64,000 bases of DNA from Streptomyces sp. NBC_01276 (lineage in GTDB: Bacteria > Actinomycetota > Actinomycetes > Streptomycetales > Streptomycetaceae), in contig NZ_CP108442.1 of assembly GCF_041435355.1 (NCBI RefSeq), positions 620,001-684,000 of the forward strand, written 5' to 3'. Below are positions 8,021 through 16,736 of this stretch, one piece after another (within the stretch, counting starts at the first letter, position 1; each line of letters starts with the position of its first letter). A program made the translations under genes and the position numbers. Below the pieces are notes generated by a model. It was not told where the DNA came from and searched no databases. It saw only the letters and a program-made list of their open reading frames with translations.

Positions 8021-8939
8021 GTACGGCCACCACGACGGCAGCGGATTCCACGGCCTGCCGGAAGTCCCCCTGTTCCTCCCCGGCCCGGACACCGAACAGC
8101 AGGCGGCTCTCAGGCAACCGCTCAACGGGCTGGACGAAGTGAACTACACGTGGGATCCGGCGGAGGAGCTGGCCTACCTCCTGCAGGAGGCCAGGGGAAC
8201 GAGGCAGGCGGAGCCGCTCGGCCCGATCGGATTCGACGAAACCGGTGACGCGGTCGCCGCCGGCCTCGCCACCGGACCGACCCAGTCCCTCTACGTCGGA
8301 CCGCGCCCGGAGGCCCCCCACGGGCACCGCCGCGTCCCGACGAAGGCGCAGAAGGCGCCGAGGGATCCGAGGGCCCCGATACTGACCCTGTTCCGTACGG
8401 GCAGCCTGTTCTCCGCCCTGCTGGTCGCGGTCATCGCCGCCGTGGTGAGCGTCTTCAGCGGCCTGGCCATCTCGGACGCCCTGCGTCAGACCGCGGGACC
8501 GCGTACGGCGCACGACATCGTCATCTGGTGGCCCCTGCTGATCTGCGGACCCTGGATGGTCGCCTCGCTGTCCATCCTCCGGGCCGCCCTACACCAGCGC
8601 CGCGCCATCCACTCCTGGTCCATCGTCCTCTTGTTCTCCACCCTCGCCACCCTGCTGTGCGTGGCCCAGGCTCCCCGGACGTTCGCCGCGCAGGCGGCGG
8701 CCACCCTTCCCCCCATCGCGGCGCTGGCCTGCTTCCAGCAACTCGTCCGCCAGATCACCCTCACACGGCCTCCCCGCCACCCCGCCGCCCGCCATCGCCA
8801 GCGCCCCCGGACGCCCGCCCCGCTCCGGCCCCCGGCCACGCCGGGCAGCCCGGTTCCGCCGCTTCCCGACTATCCCGTCGCGGATCACAAGACCACCGGC
8901 CGTTCCTCCCCGGGCTACCGGTTCCGCTACGAGTCGTGA
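8013..8939 (+). CDS. Four-helix membrane protein, DUF2637-like
   Basis: 308 aa. A hydrophilic N-terminal ~130 residues is followed by four hydrophobic segments (roughly 'LFSALLVAVIAAVVSVFSGL', 'IVIWWPLLICGPWMVASLSI', 'WSIVLLFSTLATLLCVAQA', 'AAATLPPIAALACFQQLV') and a Pro/Arg-rich C-terminal tail. This resembles DUF2637 proteins, which often occur on actinomycete plasmids and integrative elements near transfer genes. No transfer or integrase gene is present here. The TTG at 8013 is the only start that keeps the N-terminal region, and it overlaps the previous gene by eight bases. Confidence 0.7.
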   Translation: MYEYGHHDGSGFHGLPEVPLFLPGPDTEQQAALRQPLNGLDEVNYTWDPAEELAYLLQEARGTRQAEPLGPIGFDETGDAVAAGLATGPTQSLYVGPRPEAPHGHRRVPTKAQKAPRDPRAPILTLFRTGSLFSALLVAVIAAVVSVFSGLAISDALRQTAGPRTAHDIVIWWPLLICGPWMVASLSILRAALHQRRAIHSWSIVLLFSTLATLLCVAQAPRTFAAQAAATLPPIAALACFQQLVRQITLTRPPRHPAARHRQRPRTPAPLRPPATPGSPVPPLPDYPVADHKTTGRSSPGYRFRYES

Positions 8940-9257
8940 CGCGGTCCGCGGCGGGGCTGCGCGGAGCGCGGCGCCGCGATACCGCCGCGCACGGCAGCCG
9001 GGCATCGCCAATCTCTCGGACATCGGTCCTTCCCCCACGAGCATGATCACTGCCATCTCAGGAACGAAGCCCGAATCCGATAGGTCACGGGCTGCGCACG
9101 CTCTCAGCCCAACGGGTCTGCCGCACGGAACGGCCACGGCCGCGTCTCCGGGGCGGACCCGGGCCCGGCCGACCCCGGCCCGGCCCCTCCCCAACCACCC
9201 GAACCGGCAACGCGCTTCAGCGTGCCGTTCTCCCGTCCATCACGAAAGGGCAGCACC
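8940..9257. other. Intergenic region, no gene seen
   Basis: 318 bases between the DUF2637-like gene and the next small gene. No frame has protein-like composition and no strong hairpin was seen. Confidence 0.4.
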
Positions 9258-9518
9258 GTGGTCCACGATCTCACCCGCGCCGAACGAATCCGGTACCAGC
9301 GCAAGCAGGACGCCGCGTACCAGGCCGGTGAGGCAGCAGTCACCAACCTCAAGGCCGCACTGGCCCTCGCCGGCCTGGTCCTTCCCTCGCTCAGCAACGA
9401 CGGACCGGTGGGCTGCCGCGGCCTCGTCCGGCTCGGCGGGTGCAGCACGGACCTGGCCGACCGGCTCGCCGAGGTCATCGCGGCCGGGGCCCGAGCCCTG
9501 CAGGACCAGCCACGGTGA
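9258..9518 (+). CDS. Small conserved-looking actinomycete protein
   Basis: 86 aa with a GTG start and GAAAGGG about eight bases upstream. The N-terminal half is a charged helix ('LTRAERIRYQRKQDAAYQ'). The C-terminal half, 'ALALAGLVLPSLSNDG' and 'LVRLGGCSTDLADRLAEVI', matches the feel of short Streptomyces proteins often found near XRE regulators. Function unknown. Confidence 0.6.
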   Translation: MVHDLTRAERIRYQRKQDAAYQAGEAAVTNLKAALALAGLVLPSLSNDGPVGCRGLVRLGGCSTDLADRLAEVIAAGARALQDQPR

Positions 9519-9625
9519 ACCCCGGCCGATCCGCGGACACCCGGCCGGCCGCCGGGGCCGTGCCGTGCCGCACGGACACGCCGCCGCTCCATCGCCACAA
9601 GTGACACACGCACGGAGGTTCTCGC

Positions 9626-9934
9626 ATGAATGCGTGGCAGCGTTCATCCCACATCCCGTGGATGCCCCGGAGGAAGCTGGACCCCTATCGGTTCCCGGGC
9701 ATGTGGGGCTTATCGGACTCCGGGGAAACGAGTGCCCGTGAAGCGTTACCCGGCTCCGGGCCCCCTCCGCGCGGCCCGGGTCCCGAAGAACGCCGGCGCC
9801 TCGACCTGTACGCCTGCCTGACCAGCGCGGGCATCCGGCCGCTCGCCGCCGATCTCCGTGCCATCGAAGTGCTCTCCGCGCTCGACGACGTCACCCACGC
9901 GACCGTCCGCCGGTGGATCTCCGGCACCTCCTGA
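9626..9934 (+). CDS. Small protein of unknown function
   Basis: 102 aa with an ATG start and GGAGG seven bases upstream. The N-terminal half is basic and Pro-rich. The C-terminal ~45 residues ('LDLYACLTSAGIRPLAADLR' then 'EVLSALDDVTHATVRRWI') look helical and could be a small DNA-binding-like fold. It lies upstream of an XRE regulator on the same strand. No family recognised. Confidence 0.55.
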   Translation: MNAWQRSSHIPWMPRRKLDPYRFPGMWGLSDSGETSAREALPGSGPPPRGPGPEERRRLDLYACLTSAGIRPLAADLRAIEVLSALDDVTHATVRRWISGTS

Positions 9935-10201
9935 CCCCCGCCCCGGCACGTGCCCCGCAGCACCGCTGCGGGGCGGACGCCTCCGGCGACGCCGGGTTCG
10001 CGCCACCCCCCGCCACCCCGGCCGCCCCGGCCACCTCATTACCGGAAAAGCGACGCGCGCACCTCCCGCTGTAGTCCGAACAGGTGGTGTCGTCGTGCTG
10101 ATGCGCTGTGGGTCGGGCCGGGTATGCAGAATTCGTTTGCCGATATCGGCCGTGGGGCGACGGGGCCCGCGTGGAGGTCCTTGAGCTGGAGGTGCCCGCC
10201 G

Positions 10202-11161
10202 GTGACGGCGAACGGAAGTCCCACGGTCAGGAGGCGCCGCCTCGGCGCCGAGCTCCGCCAGCTCCGGCGGGCAGCGGGCATGACGTCCGTGCAGGTGGCC
10301 AAGCATCTGCTCGTGTCCCAGCCCAAGATCAGCCTCATCGAGACCGGCCGCCGCCCCATCAATCCGCGTGACGTGCGCGATCTGTGCCGACTCTACGGAG
10401 TCACCGACCTCGGGGTCATCGACTCCCTCATGCGCATGGCGAGGGAATCGGCCCGGCAGGGCTGGTGGGTCGCCTGCGGGGAAGTCCCCTACGGCGTGTA
10501 CATCGGCCTGGAGACGGAGGCCGTCGCCATCCACTCCTACGAGCCGCTGGTCATCCCCGGGCTGCTCCAGACCCGCGCCTACGCGGCCGCGATCATCGCG
10601 GCGACCATCCCCTGCCCTCCGACCGAGCAGGCCGCGGTCCGTCTGGACGTGCGGCTGCGGCGCCAGCACCGCGCCCATCACCCCGCCCGGCCGCTCCGCT
10701 TATGGACCGTCCTGGACGAATCCGTGCTGCACCGCACCATCGGCGACCGCGACGTCATGCGCGAACAACTGGAGCACCTGAACGCTCTCGGCGCGCAGCC
10801 GCACATCACCGTGCAGGTCCTCCCGCACAGCGCTGGATCCCACCCGGGGCTCACGGGGCAGTTCTCCACCCTCACGTTCCCCGACGCCGACGCGGGCGTC
10901 GTCTACCTGGAGCGCTTCACGGGCGACCTCTACGTGGAGAAACACGCCGACCAGCGCATGTACCACATCATGTACGACCACCTCCAGGCACAGGCGCTCA
11001 GCCCGTCCGAGACACGGCACTTCATCAACGACGTGATCAAGATGTACGGAGACGCCCCGGCCACCGGGGCGCACCGTGAATGCGAGGACCGGAGACGAGA
11101 GGGCCGCGGCGGGCATTGGGCGAATCGGGCTATCGAGCGGTGCGTCGCGGGAACCCCGTGA
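10202..11161 (+). CDS. XRE-family regulator with DUF5753 domain
   Basis: 319 aa. A helix-turn-helix at about residues 15-60 ('MTSVQVAKHLLVSQPKISLI') is followed by the DUF5753 ligand-like domain ('EAVAIHSYEPLVIPGLLQTR', 'VLDESVLHRTIGDRDVMREQ', 'ITVQVLPHSAG'). This is one of the most expanded regulator families in Streptomyces. The GTG at 10202 has GGAGG nine bases upstream. Its usual partner, a short DUF397 protein, is absent next door. The last ~30 residues are Arg/Gly-rich and not typical of the family. Confidence 0.9.
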   Translation: MTANGSPTVRRRRLGAELRQLRRAAGMTSVQVAKHLLVSQPKISLIETGRRPINPRDVRDLCRLYGVTDLGVIDSLMRMARESARQGWWVACGEVPYGVYIGLETEAVAIHSYEPLVIPGLLQTRAYAAAIIAATIPCPPTEQAAVRLDVRLRRQHRAHHPARPLRLWTVLDESVLHRTIGDRDVMREQLEHLNALGAQPHITVQVLPHSAGSHPGLTGQFSTLTFPDADAGVVYLERFTGDLYVEKHADQRMYHIMYDHLQAQALSPSETRHFINDVIKMYGDAPATGAHRECEDRRREGRGGHWANRAIERCVAGTP

Positions 11162-11256
11162 CCCGCCGCCGCCATAGTCGTCCCTGGCAGCCGCCAGGTT
11201 GCCGCCCCGGCCGCGTCGCGCGGGCCGGGCGGAAGTCTTCGTAGAGGAGTCGGCTC

Positions 11257-11823
11257 ATGCTGAAGCCCACCAGGATCGTCCTCGCCCTCTCCGCCGGAAG
11301 CCTGGTGCTCGGCCTGACAGGTGCGGGTGCGGCCGTCGCGGACCAGGGTCCGATGGACGACGGCCCGGCCCGGATGCACGCGGCCGACGACAACCCCCAG
11401 TACGACGAGCCCGGTGTCTACCCCAAGCCCAGGCACGCCCTGGGCAAGGTCATCTCGCGCGGACCGCTCAAGGTCCGCAGCCACCCGAGCACGCACGCGA
11501 AGGTCGTGGGCAAGGTGCACCCGCACGAGAAGCTCGCCATCGAGTGCAAGAAGCGCGGCGAGCGGGTCGACGGCAACAACATCTGGTACCTGCTGGACCA
11601 GCGCGAGGACGGGCGCGAGGACGGGCGCGAGGACGGGCGCGAGGACGGGCGCGAGGACGGGCGCGAGCCCGCCGACGGCACCGACGGCAGGGACGAGGAC
11701 ATGCAGGACGGCGCCGAGGGCAGCGGCGACGACCACGTCCGCACGGACCGCGCGGAGTACAAGCAGGCCTGGGTCTCGGCCCGTTACGTCAAGGACATCA
11801 CCCCCGTGAAGTGGTGCCGCTGA
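11257..11823 (+). CDS. Secreted SH3-like protein with acidic tandem-repeat insert
   Basis: 188 aa. An N-terminal signal peptide ends near 'GAGAAVADQ'. The folded part resembles a bacterial SH3 domain: 'SRGPLKVRSHPSTHAKVVGK' with 'NNIWYLLD' before and 'WVSARYVKDI' after the insert. Between the last two is an acidic segment of ~50 residues that includes five copies of REDG encoded by a perfect 12-bp tandem repeat. GAGGAG precedes the ATG. It ends nine bases from the convergent NYN gene. Secreted SH3b proteins often bind wall peptides; the role here is not known. Confidence 0.85.
   Translation: MLKPTRIVLALSAGSLVLGLTGAGAAVADQGPMDDGPARMHAADDNPQYDEPGVYPKPRHALGKVISRGPLKVRSHPSTHAKVVGKVHPHEKLAIECKKRGERVDGNNIWYLLDQREDGREDGREDGREDGREDGREPADGTDGRDEDMQDGAEGSGDDHVRTDRAEYKQAWVSARYVKDITPVKWCR
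11601..11667 (+). repeat. 12-bp tandem repeat (5 copies) coding for REDG
   Basis: The unit gcgcgaggacgg is repeated five times without mismatch from 11601 to 11660, followed by a partial sixth copy. It is in frame in the SH3-like protein gene, so copy-number change would lengthen or shorten the protein by four residues per unit. Confidence 0.95.
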
Positions 11824-11832
11824 CCTTCCGGG

Positions 11833-12183
11833 TCACTCCGCCGGGCGTACGGTACGGGGCCCCGCGCACTCGGCGCCGTACGCCCGCACCCGCTCCCGCA
11901 GTTCCCGGTCCGCCGTGACCACCACGCAGGGCCGCCCGCCGGCGGTGGCGACCAGCTCCACGATCCGGTCGTCTCCGCTGCCGGGCGCCGCGTCGACCCG
12001 TACGCCGGGCACGGACGCGACGCCGCGGGCGGCTCCCTCGACCACCAGGACGATCTCCTCCCCCGCCGCGCGCAGCGCGAGCCGGTCGCGCAGCCGCTCC
12101 GCGGCCCCGCGGCGGTCCCGCCACCAGCCGTCGGGCACGGACCCCACGACGTTGGCGGCGTCCACGATCAGCAGGGGCTCCAC
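11833..12183 (-). CDS. NYN/YacP-like nuclease-fold protein
   Basis: 116 aa. The start 'LLIVDAANVVGS' has the conserved Asp and Asn of the NYN/PIN-like fold. 'APGSGDDRIVELVATAG' and 'CVVVTADRELRERVRAYG' provide the later acidic residues ('GSGDD', 'TADREL'). These are the metal-binding positions expected in YacP/Rae1-like RNA-cutting enzymes. The GTG at 12183 lies five bases after the stop of the polynucleotide kinase gene, so it is the last gene of the RNA ligase operon. An RNA endonuclease paired with repair enzymes is the natural reading; activity is not shown. Confidence 0.85.
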   Translation of the reverse strand: MEPLLIVDAANVVGSVPDGWWRDRRGAAERLRDRLALRAAGEEIVLVVEGAARGVASVPGVRVDAAPGSGDDRIVELVATAGGRPCVVVTADRELRERVRAYGAECAGPRTVRPAE

Positions 12184-12188
12184 CGCGC

Positions 12189-13124
12189 TCAGAAGTCCCC
12201 GTAGTTGACCTGCCAGGTGGGCAGGCCCATCCGGCGCCAGACGGCGACCACCCGGTCGCGGTCGTCCAGGGAGACGCGGACGGCGTAGCGGTGGCGGACG
12301 TGCGCGTCGAAGAGTTCGGCCTTCACCACGTCGTCGCGGCGCTGGTCCCCGGACGCGCGCATCCACAGCTCGTCGTAGGGCACCTCGTGCCGTGCCAGCC
12401 ACTCCTCCGTCTCCGCGCGGTGGTCCTCGCTGCGCCCGGAGAGCAGGACGACGGTGTCCTGCCCGGCCCGCTTGAAGGCGTCCAGCGCGTACCGCACCGG
12501 CTCGTTGAGCAGGTCGAGGCCGCAGCGCGTGAAGTCGTAGACGTGACGGTCGCCGGTCAGCGCGAGCGTTCCGTCGATGTCGCACATCACGGCGGCGGGC
12601 AGCGCCGGGTCGGCCACGTACGGTGCGACCGGCGGCTGGTCGTTGAGCCACTCGGCGGTGAGCCGCCAGCCGCCCTTGCGGGACCGCTGGTGCTTGTCCG
12701 CGAGGATGCGGATGATCTCCTCGCCGACCTGCCGCTCCCGCGCGGCGTCCCTGGCCACGCACTCCTCGACCGGCACGTCGGTGAAGTCGTGCACGACGAA
12801 GGTCGCGCGCCCCGCGACCGCGGCTTTGAGGCGCTTGGGGATGTGGGGCGTCAGGTGCGTGTTGTCGACGACCACGTCGAAACCGTCCTCGACGGCCGCG
12901 ATCACCGCGGCGTCCTGGACGGCCAGGACGGTCTGCTCGTGCTTGTACGAGCGGCCCCGCTCGGGATCGGGGAGGTCGAGCATGGCGCGCAGGTCGTCGA
13001 GGTTGACGCGGCGCATGCGCCCGCCGGCCTCCGCCTGGAGGGCGCGCGCGGCGGTCGTCTTGCCCGAGGCCGGCAATCCCGTCATGACGTGGACCACGGG
13101 GAGTGCGGGCTGTTCTTCGGACAC
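12189..13124 (-). CDS. Polynucleotide kinase-phosphatase (T4 Pnkp-like)
   Basis: 311 aa. An N-terminal kinase with the P-loop 'TGLPASGKTT' (about residues 15-24) is followed by a C-terminal HAD phosphatase with 'CDIDGTLAL' (Asp182, Asp184) and 'VVLLSGRSEDHRAETEEWL'. This domain order and length match phage T4 Pnkp, which phosphorylates 5'-OH and removes 3'-phosphate ends of broken RNA. The GTG start lies three bases after the stop of the RNA ligase gene. Healing and sealing enzymes are therefore made from one transcript. Confidence 0.93.
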   Translation of the reverse strand: MSEEQPALPVVHVMTGLPASGKTTAARALQAEAGGRMRRVNLDDLRAMLDLPDPERGRSYKHEQTVLAVQDAAVIAAVEDGFDVVVDNTHLTPHIPKRLKAAVAGRATFVVHDFTDVPVEECVARDAARERQVGEEIIRILADKHQRSRKGGWRLTAEWLNDQPPVAPYVADPALPAAVMCDIDGTLALTGDRHVYDFTRCGLDLLNEPVRYALDAFKRAGQDTVVLLSGRSEDHRAETEEWLARHEVPYDELWMRASGDQRRDDVVKAELFDAHVRHRYAVRVSLDDRDRVVAVWRRMGLPTWQVNYGDF

Positions 13125-13127
13125 CGG

Positions 13128-14336
13128 TCAGTTCTCCTCGTCGGTGGTGTAGGGGTCGGAGGTCTCGGGCCGGACGGCCCTCCAGGAGACCAGTTCCGTG
13201 CTGCGGCCGTCGAGCCTCAGGAAGAGGGCGGGGCGCAGCACGGCGTCGGGGACCTCCCGTACGGCGCGGGCGAAGGCGCCCCGGTCGCCGGCCAGGTGGG
13301 CCAGGGCGGCGAAGGCCTCGTCGATCTCCCGCTCGCGGCGGACGGCCGCCTCCTCCAGGCGGTCGATCACGGCGCGCACCCAGGCGTCGAACTCGTCCGG
13401 GACCTGCTGGAGGAGCTCGTCGAGCGGTTTGCCGCCGCAGGCCTCGATGTCCGCGACGGTGCAGTTGAGGCCCTGGGCGAGCTGCTTGGCGGGCAGTCCG
13501 GCGAAGCGCTGCACGCCGTGGCTGCGCCAGATGTCCCGCTCGGTGACGCGGGTGAGCAGCCGGTGGAGGCGTACGTACTCGCCGAGCTTGGCCTTGGCGC
13601 GGACGCCGGAGGCGAAGCGCAGGACGAAGCCCTCGGCGTCGGTGCCGCTCGCCCGCTCCCCTCCGGGGAGGGCGTTGGACTCGGTGAGCGCGAGGAGTTC
13701 GGCGAGCGGCATGGCCGGCCAGACGGTGACGACCGAGCCGATGTCCCGCCAGTGCGCGGCCGCCTCGGCGAGCGGCACCTCGGTGCCGTCCGGGCCGTAG
13801 GCCGCGAGCAGGACGAGGTCCCGGCGGTCGCCGTAGTCGACGACGATACGGTTCTGCGGGTAGAGGATCTCGGCGAGGTAGGTCACGCCGGGCACGAGGG
13901 CCGCGGTGTCCCGGGTGTCGAGGCGGCGCTGTCCCCAGGTGGCCTGGGCGCTGATGAAGGAGCCCTTGGAGGCGACCCGCCAGTGGTCCGCGTAGTGGAA
14001 GACCACGGCGAGGCTGCCGTCGACCTTGTCGTACACCTCGAACGGCTCGTCGGGCAGGGCGGGCGCGTAGGGCCGGCCCTGCTCGTGCTCGCCGACGTTG
14101 AAGAACTTCGGCAGGGGCAGGGCGACGACCGCTCCGGTGGCGTCGTCGGCGACGAGGCCGCGGCAGCGCGTGGTGACCCGGTTCCAGATCTGCTCGTACT
14201 GCGCGGTGCGCGTGTACGTGTAGATGGACAGCGGCAGTTCGGGGTGGGACTTGCGGGTCACGTGCCCGGCGTCGATGGCCGCCGCCAGTTCCTGTGCGGG
14301 CAGCAGGTCGTGCAGAGTCAGGCGTTCCTGGCTCAT
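13128..14336 (-). CDS. RNA ligase, T4 Rnl1-like
   Basis: 402 aa. Nucleotidyltransferase motif I is 'YDKVDGSLA' with the predicted AMP-accepting Lys104. Upstream is 'TTRCRGLV', downstream motif III-like 'TYLAEILYPQNRIVVDY', motif IV 'AEGFVLRF' (Glu235) and motif V 'RAKAKLGEY' (Lys248/Lys250). The spacing agrees with Rnl1-type ligases, which seal 5'-phosphate to 3'-OH RNA ends. A C-terminal helical region of ~140 residues may set RNA specificity. It is the first gene of the three-gene repair operon. Confidence 0.93.
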   Translation of the reverse strand: MSQERLTLHDLLPAQELAAAIDAGHVTRKSHPELPLSIYTYTRTAQYEQIWNRVTTRCRGLVADDATGAVVALPLPKFFNVGEHEQGRPYAPALPDEPFEVYDKVDGSLAVVFHYADHWRVASKGSFISAQATWGQRRLDTRDTAALVPGVTYLAEILYPQNRIVVDYGDRRDLVLLAAYGPDGTEVPLAEAAAHWRDIGSVVTVWPAMPLAELLALTESNALPGGERASGTDAEGFVLRFASGVRAKAKLGEYVRLHRLLTRVTERDIWRSHGVQRFAGLPAKQLAQGLNCTVADIEACGGKPLDELLQQVPDEFDAWVRAVIDRLEEAAVRREREIDEAFAALAHLAGDRGAFARAVREVPDAVLRPALFLRLDGRSTELVSWRAVRPETSDPYTTDEEN

Positions 14337-14408
14337 GGGGTTCCTCCCGGTTCGAGATGGTCCATTCTCACGTGCGGGAGGGGTGGGCCGGTAGTCAATT
14401 ATGACTGG

Positions 14409-15086
14409 TCACGACGGTTGCGAGCCCGTGTGGTTGATGTCGCGGGGGCGCAGGATCCGGTCGCTGGGCGCGGTCGCGGGGGTGGCGACCGCGATCATGG
14501 CGCGACCGATGGCCTCGGTGGTGGTGACCAGGTTCGGCGCGAACCGGCGCAGGAGCGGGAACAGCGGTGCGGTGAGCACGTACCCGGCGCGGTAGAGCAG
14601 GGTCTTGGAGGGCATTCCGCTGACGGGCTGGACCAGGCCGGGGCGGAACATGTAGGCCCGGAAGGGCAGGGCGAGCAGGTCGTTCTCGGTCCGGCCCTTG
14701 ACCCGGGCCCACATGGAGCGGCCCTGCTCGGTGCTGTCGGTGCCCTCGCCGGAGACGTAGACGAAGGTCAGTCGGGGGTTGGCGGCGGCGAGGGGGCGGG
14801 CCACGGCGAGGGTGAGGTCGTGGGTGACGCGGCGGTAGGCCTCCTCCTTCATGCCGACGGAGGAGACGCCCAGGCAGAAGAAGCAGGCGTCGTACTCCGG
14901 CAGTTCGGCGGCGAGGCCGGAGAGGTCCGAGGGGTCGGGCACGACGTGTTCGCGGAGTTTGGGGTGGGTGACCCCGAGCGGGGTGCGGCCGATCGCGAGG
15001 ACCCGGGTGACGGAGTCGTCGCGCAGGCACTCGCGCAGAACTCCGCGCCCGATCATTCCGGTTGCGCCGAGGAGGATGACGTTCAC
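14409..15086 (-). CDS. NAD(P)-binding epimerase-like protein
   Basis: 225 aa. The N-terminus 'MNVILLGATGMIGRGVLREC' holds the GxxGxxG dinucleotide-binding motif. 'CFFCLGVSSVGMKEEAYRRV' and 'FVYVSGEGTD' match small atypical SDR proteins. The catalytic Tyr-Lys pair of classical SDRs is not obvious, so an enzyme role is uncertain. It is divergent from the delta-60-repeat protein gene, with a tandem repeat in the shared upstream region. Confidence 0.85.
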   Translation of the reverse strand: MNVILLGATGMIGRGVLRECLRDDSVTRVLAIGRTPLGVTHPKLREHVVPDPSDLSGLAAELPEYDACFFCLGVSSVGMKEEAYRRVTHDLTLAVARPLAAANPRLTFVYVSGEGTDSTEQGRSMWARVKGRTENDLLALPFRAYMFRPGLVQPVSGMPSKTLLYRAGYVLTAPLFPLLRRFAPNLVTTTEAIGRAMIAVATPATAPSDRILRPRDINHTGSQPS

Positions 15087-15200
15087 GGGCGCAGCCTACG
15101 TCGGCCGGTGCCGTGACCGGAAAGCCCCGGCCCGCCCCGCGTCGTCGGCGCGCCCGACCGGGTCCGGGCTTCCGGCGTTCCGGCGCCCCGGATCCGACCG

Positions 15201-15230
15201 CCGGTCCGCCGCCATCCGGTCCGCCGCCAT
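15201..15230. repeat. 15-bp tandem duplication in a divergent promoter region
   Basis: The unit ccggtccgccgccat occurs twice head to tail without mismatch, followed by the start of a third copy. It lies between the epimerase-like gene and the delta-60-repeat gene. Confidence 0.9.
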
Positions 15231-15302
15231 CCGGAGGGTCGGGATCCGACACACCGGGTCCGGCACCCGCGGCGGACGCGTGCGTTCCTACACTCGGCGG
15301 CC

Positions 15303-16706
15303 ATGAGGTCAAGGACACGGCTGTTGTGCGCCGCGGCGATCCTGGTGTGTACGGCGACGGCCGGGGAGGCCGCCGCCACGGATGGCACGGGCCTGGACCC
15401 CCGCTTCGGCCGGAACGCAGTGGTGGTGTCGGCGACCGCTCCGGACGCCGGGAGCGATTTCGAGAACGGCCTGGTCGTCGACGGCCGGCGGCGGATCGTG
15501 GTGTCCGGCTCGTCCGACCTCGGCGGGGCGGGCGGCGTGCAGTGGCGGGTGCAGCGCTTCACACCCGACGGCGCGGTGGACGGCACCTTCGGCAGGCACG
15601 GCACGGTACTGACGCCCATGTCCGCCGCCGGGGGCGAGGACGAGCACATCTGGCGGCTGGCCCTCCAGTCCGACGGGAAGATCGTCGCCGTCGGGCACGC
15701 GATCACCCCGACGGGCGGTGAGGACTTCGCCCTCGCCCGCTATCTGCCCGACGGCAGGCTGGACCGGGGCTTCGGCACCGGCGGCAAGGTGTTCACCAGG
15801 GTCGCGCCGGGGACGGGGGACGACGAGGCGCAGGCCGTGCAGGTGCAGCGCGACGGCCGGATCGTCGTCGCCGGCTTCACGGGCACCGGGGCGGGAACCG
15901 AGGGCCGCGATCTGGCTCTGGCCCGCTACCTCCCCGACGGGCGTCCGGACCGGAGCTTCGGTGCGGACGGAATCGTCGTGCGCGATGTCGCGGGCGGGCG
16001 GGACCAGTTCAAGAACATGACGCTGGACGGGCACGGGCGCATCGTGGCCGTGGGCTCCGCCGATCTCGGGGCCGGGCGGGGCGGAACCAGCTTCGCGGTG
16101 GCCCGCTACCGGCCCGACGGCCGGCCCGACCCTGGCTTCGGCCCGGACGGCCTGGTGGTGACGCCGATGGCGGCGGACGACGGGCCGGATCTCGCCGAGG
16201 CCGTCGCGATCGACGGCGAGGGGCGCCTCACGGTCGGCGGATCGGCGGACGCGGGCGGTCCCTTCGACCTGGCGCTGGCCCGGTACCTGACCGACGGTCG
16301 GCTGGACGGCCGGTTCGGCGAGGGCGGTCGGGTACTGACGAACGTCGGTCCGGGCGCGACGGACGAGGACCTCGAAGGTCTCGTGGTGCAGGGCGACGGG
16401 ACGATCCTGGTGGGCGGTTCGACCGCCCCGACCGCGTTCCTCGTGGACAGCGATTTCCTGGTGGCGCGGTACCGCCCCGACGGGAGTCCCGACCGGCGTT
16501 TCGGGAGGGACGGGTTCGTCGTGACCCGTGTCGCCCCCGGCACGGCGGACGACGAGATCTACGACATCGCGCCGCAGGGCCCCGGCCTCCTGGTGGCCGC
16601 GGGCGAATGCGACCGGCCCACGACCGGGAGGGACGTCTGCCTGGCCCGCTACCTCGTCGGCGGCCGGGAGCACCCGCGCGCCGGCCGGGACGCGCAAGGT
16701 ATGTGA
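15303..16706 (+). CDS. Secreted delta-60-repeat (beta-propeller-like) protein
   Basis: 467 aa. A signal peptide (about residues 1-25) is followed by roughly seven repeats of ~55 residues of the type 'SDGKIVAVGHAI' and 'FALARYLPDGRLDRGFGTGG'. This is the delta-60 pattern ('DPxFGxxG ... DGKIVxxG') found in secreted bacterial proteins and thought to form beta-propellers. There is no additional catalytic domain. The function of such all-repeat proteins is unknown. Its C-terminus is close to the convergent VOC gene. Confidence 0.9.
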   Translation: MRSRTRLLCAAAILVCTATAGEAAATDGTGLDPRFGRNAVVVSATAPDAGSDFENGLVVDGRRRIVVSGSSDLGGAGGVQWRVQRFTPDGAVDGTFGRHGTVLTPMSAAGGEDEHIWRLALQSDGKIVAVGHAITPTGGEDFALARYLPDGRLDRGFGTGGKVFTRVAPGTGDDEAQAVQVQRDGRIVVAGFTGTGAGTEGRDLALARYLPDGRPDRSFGADGIVVRDVAGGRDQFKNMTLDGHGRIVAVGSADLGAGRGGTSFAVARYRPDGRPDPGFGPDGLVVTPMAADDGPDLAEAVAIDGEGRLTVGGSADAGGPFDLALARYLTDGRLDGRFGEGGRVLTNVGPGATDEDLEGLVVQGDGTILVGGSTAPTAFLVDSDFLVARYRPDGSPDRRFGRDGFVVTRVAPGTADDEIYDIAPQGPGLLVAAGECDRPTTGRDVCLARYLVGGREHPRAGRDAQGM

Positions 16707-16736
16707 TCTTCGGGCCCACGACCCGGAAGGGACGGC

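Noticed and set aside
11601..11667. Tandem repeat considered as a CRISPR-like array
   Set aside because: The units are adjacent without spacers and lie in frame in a protein gene.
12291..15116. Long plus-strand open frame across the RNA ligase operon
   Set aside because: It is antisense to the ligase and kinase genes, which have full motif sets, and its translation is Gly/Val/Asp-rich.
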